Positions 15,001 through 27,589 of a DNA stretch of 64,000 nucleotides are shown here, in pieces; within the stretch, counting starts at the first letter, position 1; each line of letters begins with the position of its first letter. The notes beneath the pieces were generated by a model that worked only from the letters and a program-made list of their open reading frames with translations, was not told where the DNA came from and searched no databases. Made by a program: the position numbers and the translations under genes. This DNA comes from Campylorhamphus procurvoides (lineage: Eukaryota; Chordata; Aves; Passeriformes; Dendrocolaptidae). Location of the stretch: NCBI GenBank assembly GCA_013396655.1, contig WBMV01004161.1, positions 572,084 through 636,083 of the forward strand. The letters are read 5' to 3'.

Positions 15001-17039
15001 AGGATACTGAGCACGTTTACCCCCCTCTCCACCACTGATTAGATTTGCAGCTCTCCCTGTTTTCCTCATTTTGCCCAAAGCTGACGGGGCTGCAGCTACA
15101 GGAGACACCGTTCACACAGACTCTCAGCCTAGCCAGAAATACCAGAAATCACACACAACAGCCTGTTTCCTTCAGAGCTGCAGCAAACTCAGAAGAGGTC
15201 CTGAAACACGAAAGAAATTGGGCTGTTTCCATGTCTGATGCTTGCCCTTCACAGCTCTGCAGAGGCTGTCCTATCTGCTATTCCTAAGGGCAGGATTTTG
15301 AAGAGGGAATTCTCCTATAAATGTGTGGCAGCTGGTTCACATAAGGGCCTGAGTTACGGTCAGGGATGAGGACATTGCTTTCCTTTTGTGCTTTTTGCTG
15401 TGTTTCTGTTCAAACCTGTAAACAGACTTGCACCGAGTGGATCTGTGTTGTCCATCTGGTCCCGTGATCCAACTTCCTGGCAGGAATATCCCTGACATTG
15501 GATTGCTCAGGAATGCTGCAGCACATCCATCCGTCCCACAGCCAAAGCCGAGCTCCTCAGTGTGCTGGTGTCTGTGTGAGACCCAGCCAGAGCATTTCAC
15601 CCAGTTACCCCACCAGGGAGACCAATCATTCAGTTTAATTCTGAGAAAAGCAGCTCTTCCAAAAGGGCTTCCAGACGTTCATGGATGGAGGAGCCAATGT
15701 TCTCCTTCAGAGTTATTTCTAGTGATTACACAGCACCTCACAGTTAAAAAATGCATGTTTTCTACCTCCTTTGAATGCATGTCTGGCTTTTGCTTCCAGC
15801 CCCTGGCTCTTGTTCTTACCTTTCTCTAGAGAGTCACAAAAACAGGGATTCAAAGCCACGATCACAACTGCAACAACTGTCACCATTGCAAGGCCAGAGA
15901 GGGACAGCGATACGTCACCAAATCAAAAGTGCTCCCACTTGGAGTGGAGACCAGGAATGCACAGGGGAGAGCAAAGCTCTTTTGAGGATTCCTGGAGGGC
16001 AACACCGTGGGTACAGCAAGAGAGGCTGAGGGAATGGAGAGCCTGGCACCACTGCCAGGGAGAAAACCAGGATTCAGCACCCAGCCAAATTCAGCCCTCA
16101 GAGAACAAGGCATCCCCTTCACCTCCTCCAGACATGGGTTCTCTCTGGCCAGGGGAGCATGCAGCACTCACAAAGGCAGAGGTGACCCTGCCTGGATTGG
16201 AGAAGAGCAGCTTTCTAGGGCAGTTTTCCTGCTAAGCACACACTAGTTTGCCTTTTCCATCATTCATTCAGTGACTTCTACTGTCCCTTCCCCATCCATG
16301 TGTTTTCCCTCACCTGACCAGGTCCCTCTTGCCCTCCAGTCATCCCAGTTGAACACAGCACAGCAACTTGCCTGGAATGTGGGGGAAAATCAAAGGCAGC
16401 ACCCCTGTGCTGGCCAGGACAGAAGAAACTCAGGGTTAAACAAACAAGCACATTTCCACTAAAGTCACGCTGCCACTGAAGCTTCAGGAAAGGATTCCCT
16501 TCCCAGGGCAGGATGAGCTCTGGGCTGTTTATTCCTTCACGTTTGTCTCCATCAGATCATCAGGCAGGGCAAGCAGGTTTGCAAAAGGCATGGAGCCACA
16601 GCACCCCAATGAAGGCTCCTTACTCCAAATTCATCCCCCTCAGCACTTGGCACCAGCAGATCCTGTGCTGCCCTCCTTTACAGGGCACTGTGCAGAAACA
16701 CACGTGGGAAATCTCTGTCAGCTCCTCACAGGAGTGAGAGCAGCCCCTTCTCCCAGTGAGCCAAATTCTCCCACTGGGAATCAGTGATGGAGATGAGATG
16801 GATCCATCCCCTCCTGATGCTGGCAGAGCATTCCCCAGAGGGACCAGCTCTGCCACAGCTGGAGGGCTTGGCCAGTGGCAGGGCATTGAGAAGGGTTAGC
16901 ACCAAAATAGGTCATTAGCAAGCGACGTGGGGTTCTTCATTCTTCTCTGGGCTCTGCATTTTCCTAACGGGAATGCCTCAGAAAACCCAGTGGGGGGGGA
17001 AAGGAATTTACAGTTCCCTTCCAAAAACCAGTCTTTGTT

Positions 17040-17350
17040 TGTTTGATCGTTTTTTTAAATGATCGAGTAACTTGTGAATGCATTTTCTGATGATTCCCAC
17101 ATCCTCCCAGCTGGAGAATGGTTCATGAACAGGCTCCAAACTCTGTAAATGAGCTTGTTAGTCATAAGTCTTCAAACAGGCTTGATAAACAACTTTCAGC
17201 CTGCAGGATATTCATCAACCATTCTGTCTGCCTGGTCTCCTGACACTAATTTATTATTTACAGTGAGAGATCCCTCTCCTAAATCACAGGTGATTGTTTC
17301 TTTTTACTGATTAGCTGATTTTTCAAAGTTTTTCAAGGAGAAACAATGAA
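17040..17350. promoter_or_regulatory. Candidate conserved non-coding block in PRRX1 intron 1
   Basis: This AT-rich unique block contains homeodomain-like cores (TAATTT, GATTAG, CTAATTT) and a repeated TGATCG about 18 bases apart near 17047-17070. It has no ORF and no transposon signature. The call rests only on base composition and motif density inside the intron of a developmental regulator; conservation could not be tested here. Confidence 0.22.
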
Positions 17351-20300
17351 AAACAAACCACAAACAAGCAATGTGCCTCAAGCACTTCTTCCTGAGCGGT
17401 TCTCCTCGTTTCCATGACACGTATCTCAAGTTTTCCAAATGAAACAAAACTGTAAGCAACGATCTTTTTGGCCAAACCTTCAAGACCAGGCTATAGCCAA
17501 GAAAAAGACTGACTGTCCCAACCAGCCTTTGGGAACTTCACTGCCTGCCACCAAATGCTCCAGAGACCTTCCAGCTGACTGGCACGTGCTGTTCTTTGCA
17601 TCCTTTGGGTTTATGCAGAGCTCAGGCATCTCAAGATGTTCAGGAGATTCAAGGCCACGCGCAAAAAAACTGCCACTGAAAAGTGTTTCGCCCCATGGAT
17701 GGTTTCACACAGCAAACACAACTTGCCCCAAGGGTGTGGGGTGCCCTGCAGAACAAATTCACTCTAAGTTGCTCTGGTTCATGGAAGGGGATGCCCTCAA
17801 TGCTAATCAGTTAGTTAACACAGAAGGTGGTCGATTCCAGAGACAGGAGATGAAATAGGAATTCACCAGGGGTGATGCAGAGGAAGACAATCTTCCCAAA
17901 TCGCAGTTCAAGACAAGCTCTTATAAAACACATACACCCAGAAACTTCCAAAGCTCCTAATTAGATGCCAGGATTGTACCCAGGTATGTGGGTAGGAAAA
18001 CTGAGACCTGGTGAGGTGACCTTCATCAAGTTATGGCAGGGAGGATACAGAAAAAGTCTGCAAGACTCTGCAAAGACACAAAGGCATTTTGGAGCAACGA
18101 AAGACAGGCTGGATCATCCTACTGGGCCATCTTGACCGATGTTTGGAGGCAAAAAAAGCCCTGCTGTCTCAACTGAGATCTTGGGTGCAAGCCTTTTCTG
18201 AGTAGGTGGTGCCAGCACCCACACACACCGTACCCTACAAACCCTGTCCTGCAGTCCCCCCAAGCAGGGTGGCTCTCACTGCCTGGGGACACACGGGGCA
18301 AACACCCCCCTCAGCTGCCTTGGGTGTGTGCATAATATCCAGACCTGTGACCCCACTGCCACCTCAGCTCCCCATCCCTGATCCGTGGAGAGGTACAGAT
18401 TCCCATCAGTGGAGGCAGCAGGAGGCAGGACTTGCCTCTGGACTGCTCTTGAAAGCTTTTTTTGTCTCCCTCACTGCAACATCACCAATATATTTACTCT
18501 GACAACCTCAGGCACTCAAGACTGGACAGGCAGTCCTACCAGCTGGTATCCAGAGACAGCCTTCCCAGTGCCAATGGGAGCAAAAACTCTGTGCTGGATT
18601 CCCAAACCTCCCCTCTGTACCTTCCATCCAGGGGTAAATGTGACACTGTGCAGGACAAGGAAGGATCATTGGTATGAAGTGCTACCAGCATTTCAGGCCA
18701 CAAGGTAGGGAGAGCCCTGTAAAGCTTTATGGGAAACCAGCCCAGATGTCATGGGGACAGGAGCTGCCTGCAGAGCCACCAGCAAGGGGGCAGCCCTTTG
18801 TAGCACCTGGCCAGAGTGTTAACACTGTTTTCACTGCCACAGCTCAGGCACTTTTCCCTTTTTAAGTCCAACCCATCACTGCAGAGTGCTGACTCTGCTG
18901 AGTTGACATGGAGAAGTGATGGCTCTTTGAAAGCTGCAAGCATTTTTTTTTTCCTTTTTCAAATATGGGTTGTGTTAGTGACACTCCCAAAAAAGAGGAT
19001 GATTTTCAGAAGCACTGAGCAGGTCTTCACGGCTGCAGCTCAGCCTACCACTCATTCAACAGACACAAACTCAAAAAACCAAACTAAACTTCAGACTGCT
19101 AAAGGTCCCTGTAGGTTCAAAATCTACCCAGCCTTGACTGGTCCAGCACCTACACCGGCTACAAGAGAGGGCTGGAAGCTACTTGGATGCTGCTTTCTGC
19201 AGCCTCCCACCCTGCTCCATCACCACCAAGCACTGATCCCAGTGTCCCTGTGACTGCTGACCCCTTCAGAGCCAGATGCCACTGTCCTTTTCTGCCACTG
19301 GCAATTCCACCTTGCCCCAGTCATGCAGCACCATGGATAACTTTGATTTTAGTTTGGTCAAGGAGGCCACAGGAGAAGTTCATCCACTGGTGGGCTCAGA
19401 GCAGAAAGCAATGTCCCCAGGCTCCTGATGAGTTCCAGCTCTCCATGCAAAGCCAGTTTTGCTGCCTGAGCAGCTCATCAAGACGTGGAGGGGGTCCTAG
19501 CCAGATCCTGAGAGTCTCTTTGGATGTTTGCCCTGCCCAGCGGTCTCACTGACTGGCTGAGTTTCTCCTGTAGGAAAATTTCTTTAGCCAGAATGGGGGA
19601 AAATTTGGGTGGAATATGAACTGGATGCTGCAGTAGGATGTAGTGACTTGTTAAGAGCACAGCTGGCTCCCTTTACCTCCCTTCTAACCTTCCCTTCCAG
19701 GAACACAAGGCACCAGGATGTCCTGGGCTGCCACCCCAAGGCAAATGTTCACTTCATAGGGGCACGTATGAAATCCAGACTGTCTGGGACAGTGCTTAAA
19801 CCACTGGTGTAACCTTTTCTCGGCCTCTGGAGGTGAGAGAGGAGCCCAGAAAGCAATGTAAGCTGAAATAGATGCTCTCTGGCTTGCTCATCAGGCCTCT
19901 CTTCCCTCTTGGCCTTCACAGGCTCATCCTTGCAGATGCCAGGCTTTCCATTGCAGGAGGTGGCCCTCGGCTCCAGCACCACTGCCCCCTTCCCTTCCCA
20001 ATCAGCATCCTCCATTGGAAAGAAACTTCTCTTTCAATTCAGTTATGCCTCCACAGTCCCAAGCATGCACACAGTGCAGCTCTGCTGAGCTCCCATCCCC
20101 ACCTCCCAGCATCTTCCAGGGCATCTTCCACAGCAGAGACCAGCCAAGTCCAGCAGGAGAGAGTGCAGGAAAGGAAAGGAAAGGAAAGTTTTGGTACACA
20201 CCACACACTGACAGGTCAGTGCAGGAATGACAGAGGTGGGCAGGGACAGATAACATAGGAGAGAGAACTTCAGGACTACCCTGGGGGACCCCTGGCCCCC

Positions 20301-21399
20301 TGGGTGTGGGAATGCTGCAGTCACAACACAATGACAAAGGACAAATCCTTACATGCCTCTGCTGTAGGGCTGGTGGCACCTGCACCCACACAAGTGTGAG
20401 CTTCCACTGATAGGAGACTACAACACAGAGCCTCTGTGGAGACTCCAGTGGCCAGGAAGAAGTTGAATTTATGCTGCATCTCCCCCTCAGGATGAGGCAC
20501 TGCTACCATTCTTCTCTACCCCCCACCAGAGTGCCATAAAACCCGCTGGGATTCCACCTCCCCTTTGAGCTGTCTGCTCCCCCACCAGAGCAGCCAGTGG
20601 GTTCTGAAGGTATTTCCCACGTGTGGCGACCATCCAGCAGGTTTTTCTTGGGGGAACCAGACTGAAAACCTGCTCCACCACCCAAGCACAAGCTGAAACC
20701 TTTCTGTGCCCTGCATGTAAAGCTGCAAGGACAGTGCAGACAGAAAGTCAGGTCAGAGCCTTGGACAACAGCTCCTCCAGCCAGACTGTGATCTTCCCAT
20801 TTCAAATCTCCATAATCCACGCCACAATCCAAGCCTCTTTTAGGAAAGGCGAGTAGGGTGGGGAACCAGCAGTGCAGTGATTCATCCTCCCCAGAAACAG
20901 AGGCCCAAGGCTGGAATACTGTGACACTTGGTAAATATTCGTGATGTACTTCATTATGCAACAGAGGCCCAGCAGGAACACAGCTCCCTCAGGGCTACTT
21001 AATATGGGCTTCAAAAACAATTAAATATATCATAAACAACTTGCAACCAGGAATAAACACCTACAGTCCCATCAAGTCATTCTGGTGATGTCAAAAACCA
21101 CGGGAGCGAACCCAGTTACCGGGGAGGGGAATAAAATATATGCTTGAAGGAATTATGATCCTGTAATTCTGAGTCTGCCTTGTCAAACACTCAACTCTCC
21201 CAGCCCCTCCTGCTTCTGCTCTGTCCGTGCTCCTGCTCTTTCCTTCCAGGCTTCCTCTCATATTTTGATCCATGCTGCACCTCTTCCAAGAGGCAAAAGG
21301 ATCGAGTCCCTGACGGCCGACAGCAAAACTGCTTTGTGCCCGTGCTAAAATATCCCACCGGCCGAAAAAAAGCAAAATAAATCAGTTTTTTGCATGACT

Positions 21400-22900
21400 C
21401 AAGGCTGCTGGTCAAGCCTTTAAACGCTCGTACTCATCAATTGGCACACACATAAACGGCCCATTGAATCGCATGCAATGACTCGTGCGAGTAAAGCCTG
21501 CACAAATTAACCCTGAGATAATATTTTCCCATGCAATCACTGCTTTGGACACCATCAAAAAGATGGAAAATAGACGGGCTAGCAGTGGAAACTCGGTGCA
21601 GATGACAGCAAGCTGATGTTCATTAAAAGCGTTCAAGCACTTTAGACCAAACCTTTAAGTTTTATGAGAGATTTCAAAATCTAATTTTCATGGAAATGTT
21701 TTCATTGCATTAAGGGGGGAAAGAGGGAAAGTAAAAACCTTCAGCGAAACCTTTTTCGAATTAAAAAGTTGGAAGCTCTGTGTGGATGGATTGAAAACAC
21801 AAATACCATCAGCAAATTATGAGACCATGAGAACCAGGAAGCAAAACTGATTATGATCAAAAAAAGTGAAATTCCCAAACAAATAAAAGTCTCTTTTCAC
21901 CCATCCAAAGGAAAGCAGCATGGCCAGCACTCACAAACCAAGTCGGGCTCCCTCTTCCAAATTCACATGCCTCTTTTTCCTTTGTTAATAACATTACATT
22001 GACCATTTTTGTTTGCTGTTTGGTGCCTTCTTTTTTTTTTTTTCCACTTCAAGCTGTAGGATTCAGGGGTGTAAGAAAAATACCTGGCGCCGTGGTACTT
22101 CATGCAATGAGCATGCACCAGCCATTCTGAGGCCGAAATTAGAGAGAGATGCCCAAGGAAAATGAAAGGAAAGAAGTTAATCAAACTCCTAACAACTGCT
22201 TGGCGTTAGTTACCTGTTACTCAACCTTTATTCAAGTAAACTCTTCAAAGCCTCCAGGATACGGGCGGCACAACCAGCATGTGTAAAAATCACCCCCGCG
22301 AGAAAAAGCTGTTGTATTTTTCACGCAGATAATAAACCTGTGTCTTAAAAATAATACTGATCTGACCCTCGCTGTGAGGATGCTCCCCCTGTCTGGCTGG
22401 TTTCCCCGGGCTCACCCGGGTCTAACCTGTGGGTACCAGCACACTGTGCCTTTGCCCATCAGCTGTGCGGGACAAGGGAGAAGGAAAACAGCTCCCAGAC
22501 CGAATCAATTCACCCCGCATTTCCCCCTCCTCTTTCTATTCTTTGTACATCCCCGGTCTACAGTCCCAGCCTCTTCTGGGAGTAAGGGCTGTGATTTACT
22601 AACAAAAGAGCCGCTTAGTACGTCAAGATAAAGCAAAGAAAACCCTGCAGCTGTCCTAGGCGCTTCCTCTCACGTTCGTCCTCTGCAACTCCGCAGCCCC
22701 ATAAATCCCTTTTCACATTTCAAAGCGGTGGCAGAGCTTTTCCACCTCTTCGTACGAAAGGCGTATTTTTTCTGTGAAGGATGGGGTGGCACAGTAGGAC
22801 AAACAACCGCAGGATCATCAAAAAAATAAAGAAATTATATTTACGCACACTCGTTTACTCCTGCAGCAACCTCAATTGTCCTGATTAAAAAGAGGCAATT
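21400..22900. promoter_or_regulatory. Candidate enhancer cluster in PRRX1 intron 1
   Basis: About 1.5 kb of AT-rich, apparently unique sequence lies 4-5 kb downstream of PRRX1 exon 1. It keeps scattered CpGs (for example near 21427, 21487, 22262, 22300 and 22755) although most neighbouring intron is CpG-poor. It also has many short developmental-type motifs, such as CAATTA/ATTAA cores, TGATGTTCATTAAA-like strings and AGATAATAAA. Retained CpGs within AT-rich unique DNA are typical of deeply conserved non-coding elements. There is no convincing ORF; the minus-strand frames are short and unlike known proteins. The call is inference without alignment. Confidence 0.3.
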
Positions 22901-25547
22901 AAAGCCAAACCAACAGCAGTGTGGGAGCAGAGGTGCTCCAGCCCGGGATGCTGTTTCAGCCCGCCAGGACCCGAGTCGGAGGGTATAAGCCCAGGCAGCA
23001 ATGGAGACATCTCTGCCCCAGCTCATCCTTCCTTCCCTCCAGCCTGTGTGCCCGCGGCTCCCCGAGCCGGGCGCTGCCTCCGTGCCCTGCTGCTGTGAGG
23101 AACCACCCTCGCCTCTCCCTGAACTTGTCACCTCCTTGAAATAGTGCCTGTTTCTGATCTCTGCAACATCTGCCCCACCGCCAAACAAGGTGCCAGCTGA
23201 AAAAGCCCTTCCTCGTGCTCTCAACCTGCTGCCAGAGAAGAGGGGGCTGAAGCCACACGGATGCTCTGCCTGACCCAGCCTGGGCAGACAAACTCACCTC
23301 CTCCCGGCCATCCCGGCAGGGTTTCTGCTGCCTTGGGAAGGAGCAGCAGTGCTGAGGGGTCACGCTGAGACAGAAGAAGTCTTGGGGGGACTCAGGCAGC
23401 TCTAACTGTGAACCATCCCGATGCGATCTGCCAGCCTGGGAGGGATGCGCAGCCCTCAGACTGCCATGGCTTTTACACTGAAGAGAAACTAAAGGACAGC
23501 AATAACTCCAACATGCAGAACTCAAAGCATGTACTAGACCGAAGCAAGGCTTATTCATTCCAGCATAACAATTTTTCTTTTGATGTTCATGATTTCTCCA
23601 CATCATTTTATGACCCATCAACAGCAAGACTCAAACAAACCAAAGGGGGGGAAAAAGCAGAGATCAAAAACGCCATCTTAAAAAAAAAATAAAAAGGCGA
23701 CTGGGGAATTAACTCTGCTCAGAGCCACAAGCTCTGGGAACCCACAGGACACTGACAGGTTTTTGTCACCCCCAAAGGGTACAGGAGCAGTAGGAGTTGA
23801 CTGCCTTTGTTGGGAAGTTCTGGAGATCCCCTGAGCTGAGCTCGGACCTGCCCTGTCAGCCCAGTTTCAGCCGGGGTTAGCAAAAGCCCCGCGACCAAAG
23901 GAAGAGCTGCTTGTATCTTAACAGGTGGTTTCGTTACAAATCGGAACTCGGATTGCAAAGTCCTCCCGGCTAAGGAGCAGAGGCAGGGAGGTTTGCCATG
24001 AATTATATCGGCTTTTAGGGTAAGGTTTCCAGAGCTGCAAGTTGAACTTCAGTCAGTCAGAGTGACAGCTTCGCTGAAAACTCAGCTCCTCAATATGCTG
24101 ACACTTCTCTCTGTAAATATCACAATCACAGCTTCTCACAGGAATGTTTTCTTCCTCTCAGTAAGAGAGACATTTTCTCCTGAACCTCTTTCAAAACAAA
24201 ATAGCAGCAAAATATATCCTTCAATCTTTAATGTCAAAAAAACCCCTTTATCCATTTCTGCATCAAACTTTTTCTCTTAATTTTTGATTACAACCATAGC
24301 GCCAATAATTTTGCTTTTCACTTCAGTTTGGGGCAGAAATCAGTGGCAGACCAGCTGATTTTCCCCCAGGCTGAAAGGACATTTTTAGTATTTTTGAGAC
24401 ATTCCACAATTTCTCCAAACGGCTTTTACCTTCTCTCCCACAGAAACATGGAGAATAACCAAGCCCTATGTTAAGCTTTCCCACTGAACCAGCACTCATT
24501 TTTTCACCGAGAAAAGCTCATACTTCGCACTTCCCAGCTCCAGCACAGTCCTTTTCTTGCATGGATTGCAAAACACTTCACAGAACAGACGCAATAGGTG
24601 GGGAAACTGAGGCACAGACACTCACGGGATGTGCTAAATGCATCAGTGAGAGGGCCAGAAAGCCCAGATGACAGCTCTGCCCAATAAACCCGGGAGAATT
24701 TATCCCTTCCAACCTTTCCTTTTCTTGTTGCTTACTTTAGAATACTTTTAAAACTTTCTAATTCACCGCAACGGCATTAAAACTTTTACGCATTAAAAAT
24801 TTTTTACAGCCCAGACAACTTTTAAATTATTTGAAGCTGCAGTTTGGTCCTCCCTTGGCAACCATGGCTAGAAAACAAGCCCTTGGACTGGGTTTTTTTG
24901 GTTCTTTTCATGCTCTAAGAGCAAGGTGGGCACTGAGGAAACACAGCCCCTCTTTTCCAGGTTGACTGAGATGCCTCCGGAGAGCTCAGCAGTTGGCAAA
25001 GGGCAAATTGGAGCGAATCAGGAGTAATTCCAAATCAAATACGGTAAACGAAACTGGATGGGGAGATAGAAGGAAAAATTAAAAAATAAAAGAGTTATCT
25101 ACGAAACTTGTTTGTTAATATCTCGGGGGCTCTCGGGCGGCACAGGGAGCTGAATCGGGGTGAGCCGCAATCACTGCCTTCAGCGCTAAAACACTCATCT
25201 TTAGGGCCAGAAATCGCATTTTTCCAGGTCCCGGGAAGGGAAATTTTTTACAGCCCTGTCCCAGCGGCGGTCGGCCCGGCTCTCGGGGTTCAGGAGCCGC
25301 TCCGGGAGCCCCGCACCACCCGCTCCCTTTCCCGGGAGGATGCTCCGTCCCCGGGAAGATGCTCCAGCCGGGGCGAGCTCGGGGATCCCACGGACGCTGC
25401 TGCAAACAGCGGCTGCTTCTTGGAAAGCTCTCTACCTCCCCTACCCTGTTTCCTTCGGGATACCGGGAAAACCACATCGGATCCGCGGGGAAAACAGGGT
25501 CGGAGGCGGCTCCCGGCGGAAAAAGAATTTTAAAAAACCAAACAAAC

Positions 25548-25599
25548 AAACGAAAAGCGAACGAAAATCGCAACTGACATTTCAGTTCGCTTTTCGTTT
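25548..25599. repeat. Perfect 15-bp inverted repeat (stem-loop) in PRRX1 intron 1
   Basis: The left arm at 25548-25562 (AAACGAAAAGCGAAC) is the exact reverse complement of the right arm at 25585-25599. The loop is 22 bases. Just inside the left arm is a second, similar copy of the arm (25562-25578), which can pair imperfectly with the same right arm, so two mutually exclusive hairpins are possible. The structure sits about 0.96 kb into intron 1, within the CpG island. Its function is unknown. Confidence 0.6.
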
Positions 25600-26557
25600 C
25601 GTTTCGTAGGGTGTCTTTTCCCCCCCTTTGCCCAGGATGGGGCTCCCCCGGAATCGCGCCCGTGTCCAGCCCGCGGGGATCCCGGCGGAGCCAGCCCGAC
25701 CCTACAGCCACATCGCGGCCAGTCCCCGCGGCCGGGAGGGTCATTCTTTCATCAGAAAGAAGGAGGAGGGTAAATGGGGGGGTTACTGGCCCTGCAGAAC
25801 CCCCTCACCCTTTCTGACAGCGCTGCCCACGGAAAACGGGGCGCGAGTGGGCGCCCGTCCCGCTGCTGCTTCGCGGCTACTCTCGCTCCCGAGCTCGGAC
25901 CTTTGAGCACGGGCAGCTCAGAGGCAGGACGGTAGGATGGCTCCTCCGTCCTGCCCGGATCACGGAGAGCCGGGGCTCGGCGGGGAAGGATCGGCGGCTC
26001 CGCTCCGGAGCCGTGCCCGCACCCTCGGGCTGCCTGCGAGCCGCGGTGCTGCGGGCAGAGCTGTGTCGGACACTCATCCCGACTCCGTTCTGATCCCCAA
26101 GCAGCCTCCCGCTGTCCCGCAAACCACGGCGCCGGTTCCCGCTCCCTCGGGCCGGGAGGATGGATGGGATGGATGGTTGGTTGGAGGGCAGCTCAGCCGC
26201 CTACCGCGCCTCGTCCCGTCCAGCCAAGCGCCGTTCTCAGCCCACCCCGGCAAAGAACGGAGGAGGGTGCTGAGCCCGCGGGCCCGATCCTGCCCCGGCT
26301 CGGCTCCCCGGAATGTTCTCCTCCGGTACCCCAGCGGGAGCCAGGGCACAGGACCAGCGGAGCGAAGGTGCTGCGAAGGGCAGATCGCCCCCTTTGCCGG
26401 GGGAAAACACGCGTTTTGGCAGCCGAGAAACAGACCCCGCCGAGGGCTCCCCGCACGCCCGGGAATGCCGGCTCGGGGAGCAGGGACAGCCGGTCCAGGG
26501 CCCGGCCGGAGGTGCCCCATGGGGAGAGGTGGAAGGGGGCGATGACCCCGCACTTAC

Positions 26558-26764
26558 TGTCCTGCTGCGGGGTGTCGCTGCCGCTGGTCAGCCCGGGGGA
26601 CTCCAACAAGCTCCGTCCGGGCTCGCCGCCACCCTCCTCCGCCTGGGCTGCCACCATGTCGCCCGCCTCCTCCAGGTCCAGCAGGTGACTCACGGAGAAG
26701 TTCTTCTTGGCTTGTAAATTGTCCAGGCCGGCGGGGCCGTCGAGGCGGGCGGGCAGCAGCGCCT
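26558..26764 (-). CDS. PRRX1: PRRX1 (paired related homeobox 1) coding exon 1, 5' end lost in gap
   Basis: PRRX1 is a nuclear paired-class homeodomain transcription factor of limb bud, craniofacial and other mesenchyme. The minus strand reads a 68-codon open stretch from ALLPARLDG through LQAKKNFSVSHLLDLEEAG to LTSGSDTPQQD. That is the characteristic N-terminal region of PRRX1, with the FSVSHLLDLEE core and the SLLESPGLTSGSDTPQQD tail intact. The exon ends in phase 1 at GACA with a consensus donor GTAAGT (26557 leftward), as in other vertebrates. The homeodomain and C-terminal exons are not in the window. The visible exon begins with the last two bases of a probable CAG (Gln) codon immediately at the assembly gap. 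By comparison with the family, roughly a dozen N-terminal codons and the ATG lie inside the gap. PRRX2 is the only close alternative; the match to PRRX1 exon 1 and the adjacent GORAB favour PRRX1. Confidence 0.95.
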
Positions 26765-27412
26765 NNNNNNNNNNNNNNNNNNNNNNNNNNNNNNNNNNNN
26801 NNNNNNNNNNNNNNNNNNNNNNNNNNNNNNNNNNNNNNNNNNNNNNNNNNNNNNNNNNNNNNNNNNNNNNNNNNNNNNNNNNNNNNNNNNNNNNNNNNNN
26901 NNNNNNNNNNNNNNNNNNNNNNNNNNNNNNNNNNNNNNNNNNNNNNNNNNNNNNNNNNNNNNNNNNNNNNNNNNNNNNNNNNNNNNNNNNNNNNNNNNNN
27001 NNNNNNNNNNNNNNNNNNNNNNNNNNNNNNNNNNNNNNNNNNNNNNNNNNNNNNNNNNNNNNNNNNNNNNNNNNNNNNNNNNNNNNNNNNNNNNNNNNNN
27101 NNNNNNNNNNNNNNNNNNNNNNNNNNNNNNNNNNNNNNNNNNNNNNNNNNNNNNNNNNNNNNNNNNNNNNNNNNNNNNNNNNNNNNNNNNNNNNNNNNNN
27201 NNNNNNNNNNNNNNNNNNNNNNNNNNNNNNNNNNNNNNNNNNNNNNNNNNNNNNNNNNNNNNNNNNNNNNNNNNNNNNNNNNNNNNNNNNNNNNNNNNNN
27301 NNNNNNNNNNNNNNNNNNNNNNNNNNNNNNNNNNNNNNNNNNNNNNNNNNNNNNNNNNNNNNNNNNNNNNNNNNNNNNNNNNNNNNNNNNNNNNNNNNNN
27401 NNNNNNNNNNNN
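26765..27412. other. Assembly gap (648 N)
   Basis: A run of N in the GC-richest part of the PRRX1 CpG island. It removes the PRRX1 start codon, 5'UTR and probably the transcription start. Frames that appear to cross this region are artefacts of treating N as sense codons. Confidence 0.99.
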
Positions 27413-27589
27413 GGGGGCGGCCCCGCAGCGCTCCGGGCACCTGCGGGGGCCCCGCAGCGACGGGGCACCGGGACGGGGGTGGCAGCAGCCCGTGTGAGGG
27501 GTCCCCTCCCTGCCCAGCCGGAGCTGCACCTGGAGGGGAGGGTGGGCGCGCCCCTCGGGAGGGCTCCCGGGGCTGGGGAGAGGAGCGGC

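Larger units (their letters stand above)
1..26557 (-). other. PRRX1: PRRX1 intron 1 (partial), no coding exon found
   Basis: This stretch lies downstream of the PRRX1 exon 1 splice donor in the direction of transcription and is therefore intron 1. I looked for the next PRRX1 exon, which in the family encodes the start of the paired-class homeodomain, and found nothing resembling it on the minus strand. The next exon must lie beyond the left edge, so the intron is at least 26.5 kb. All reading frames here are short, on both strands, and have compositions typical of chance ORFs. Most of the stretch looks like ordinary unique avian intron; AT-rich blocks that may be regulatory are listed separately. 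No recognisable recent transposon was seen. Confidence 0.8.

Noticed and set aside
22956..23627. 223-codon minus-strand frame in PRRX1 intron 1
   Set aside because: It is the longest gap-free frame in the window, but the predicted protein is Ser/Cys/Trp/Arg-rich without a recognisable domain, signal or splice context. A chance frame is more likely.
25115..25744. 209-codon minus-strand frame in the CpG island
   Set aside because: GC-rich islands lack stop codons by composition; the product has a random Arg/Pro/Gly-rich make-up and no domain, and it lies in PRRX1 intron 1.
1..26557. PRRX1 homeodomain exon within intron 1
   Set aside because: No minus-strand segment encoding the paired-class homeodomain was found, so the remaining exons are taken to lie outside the window.
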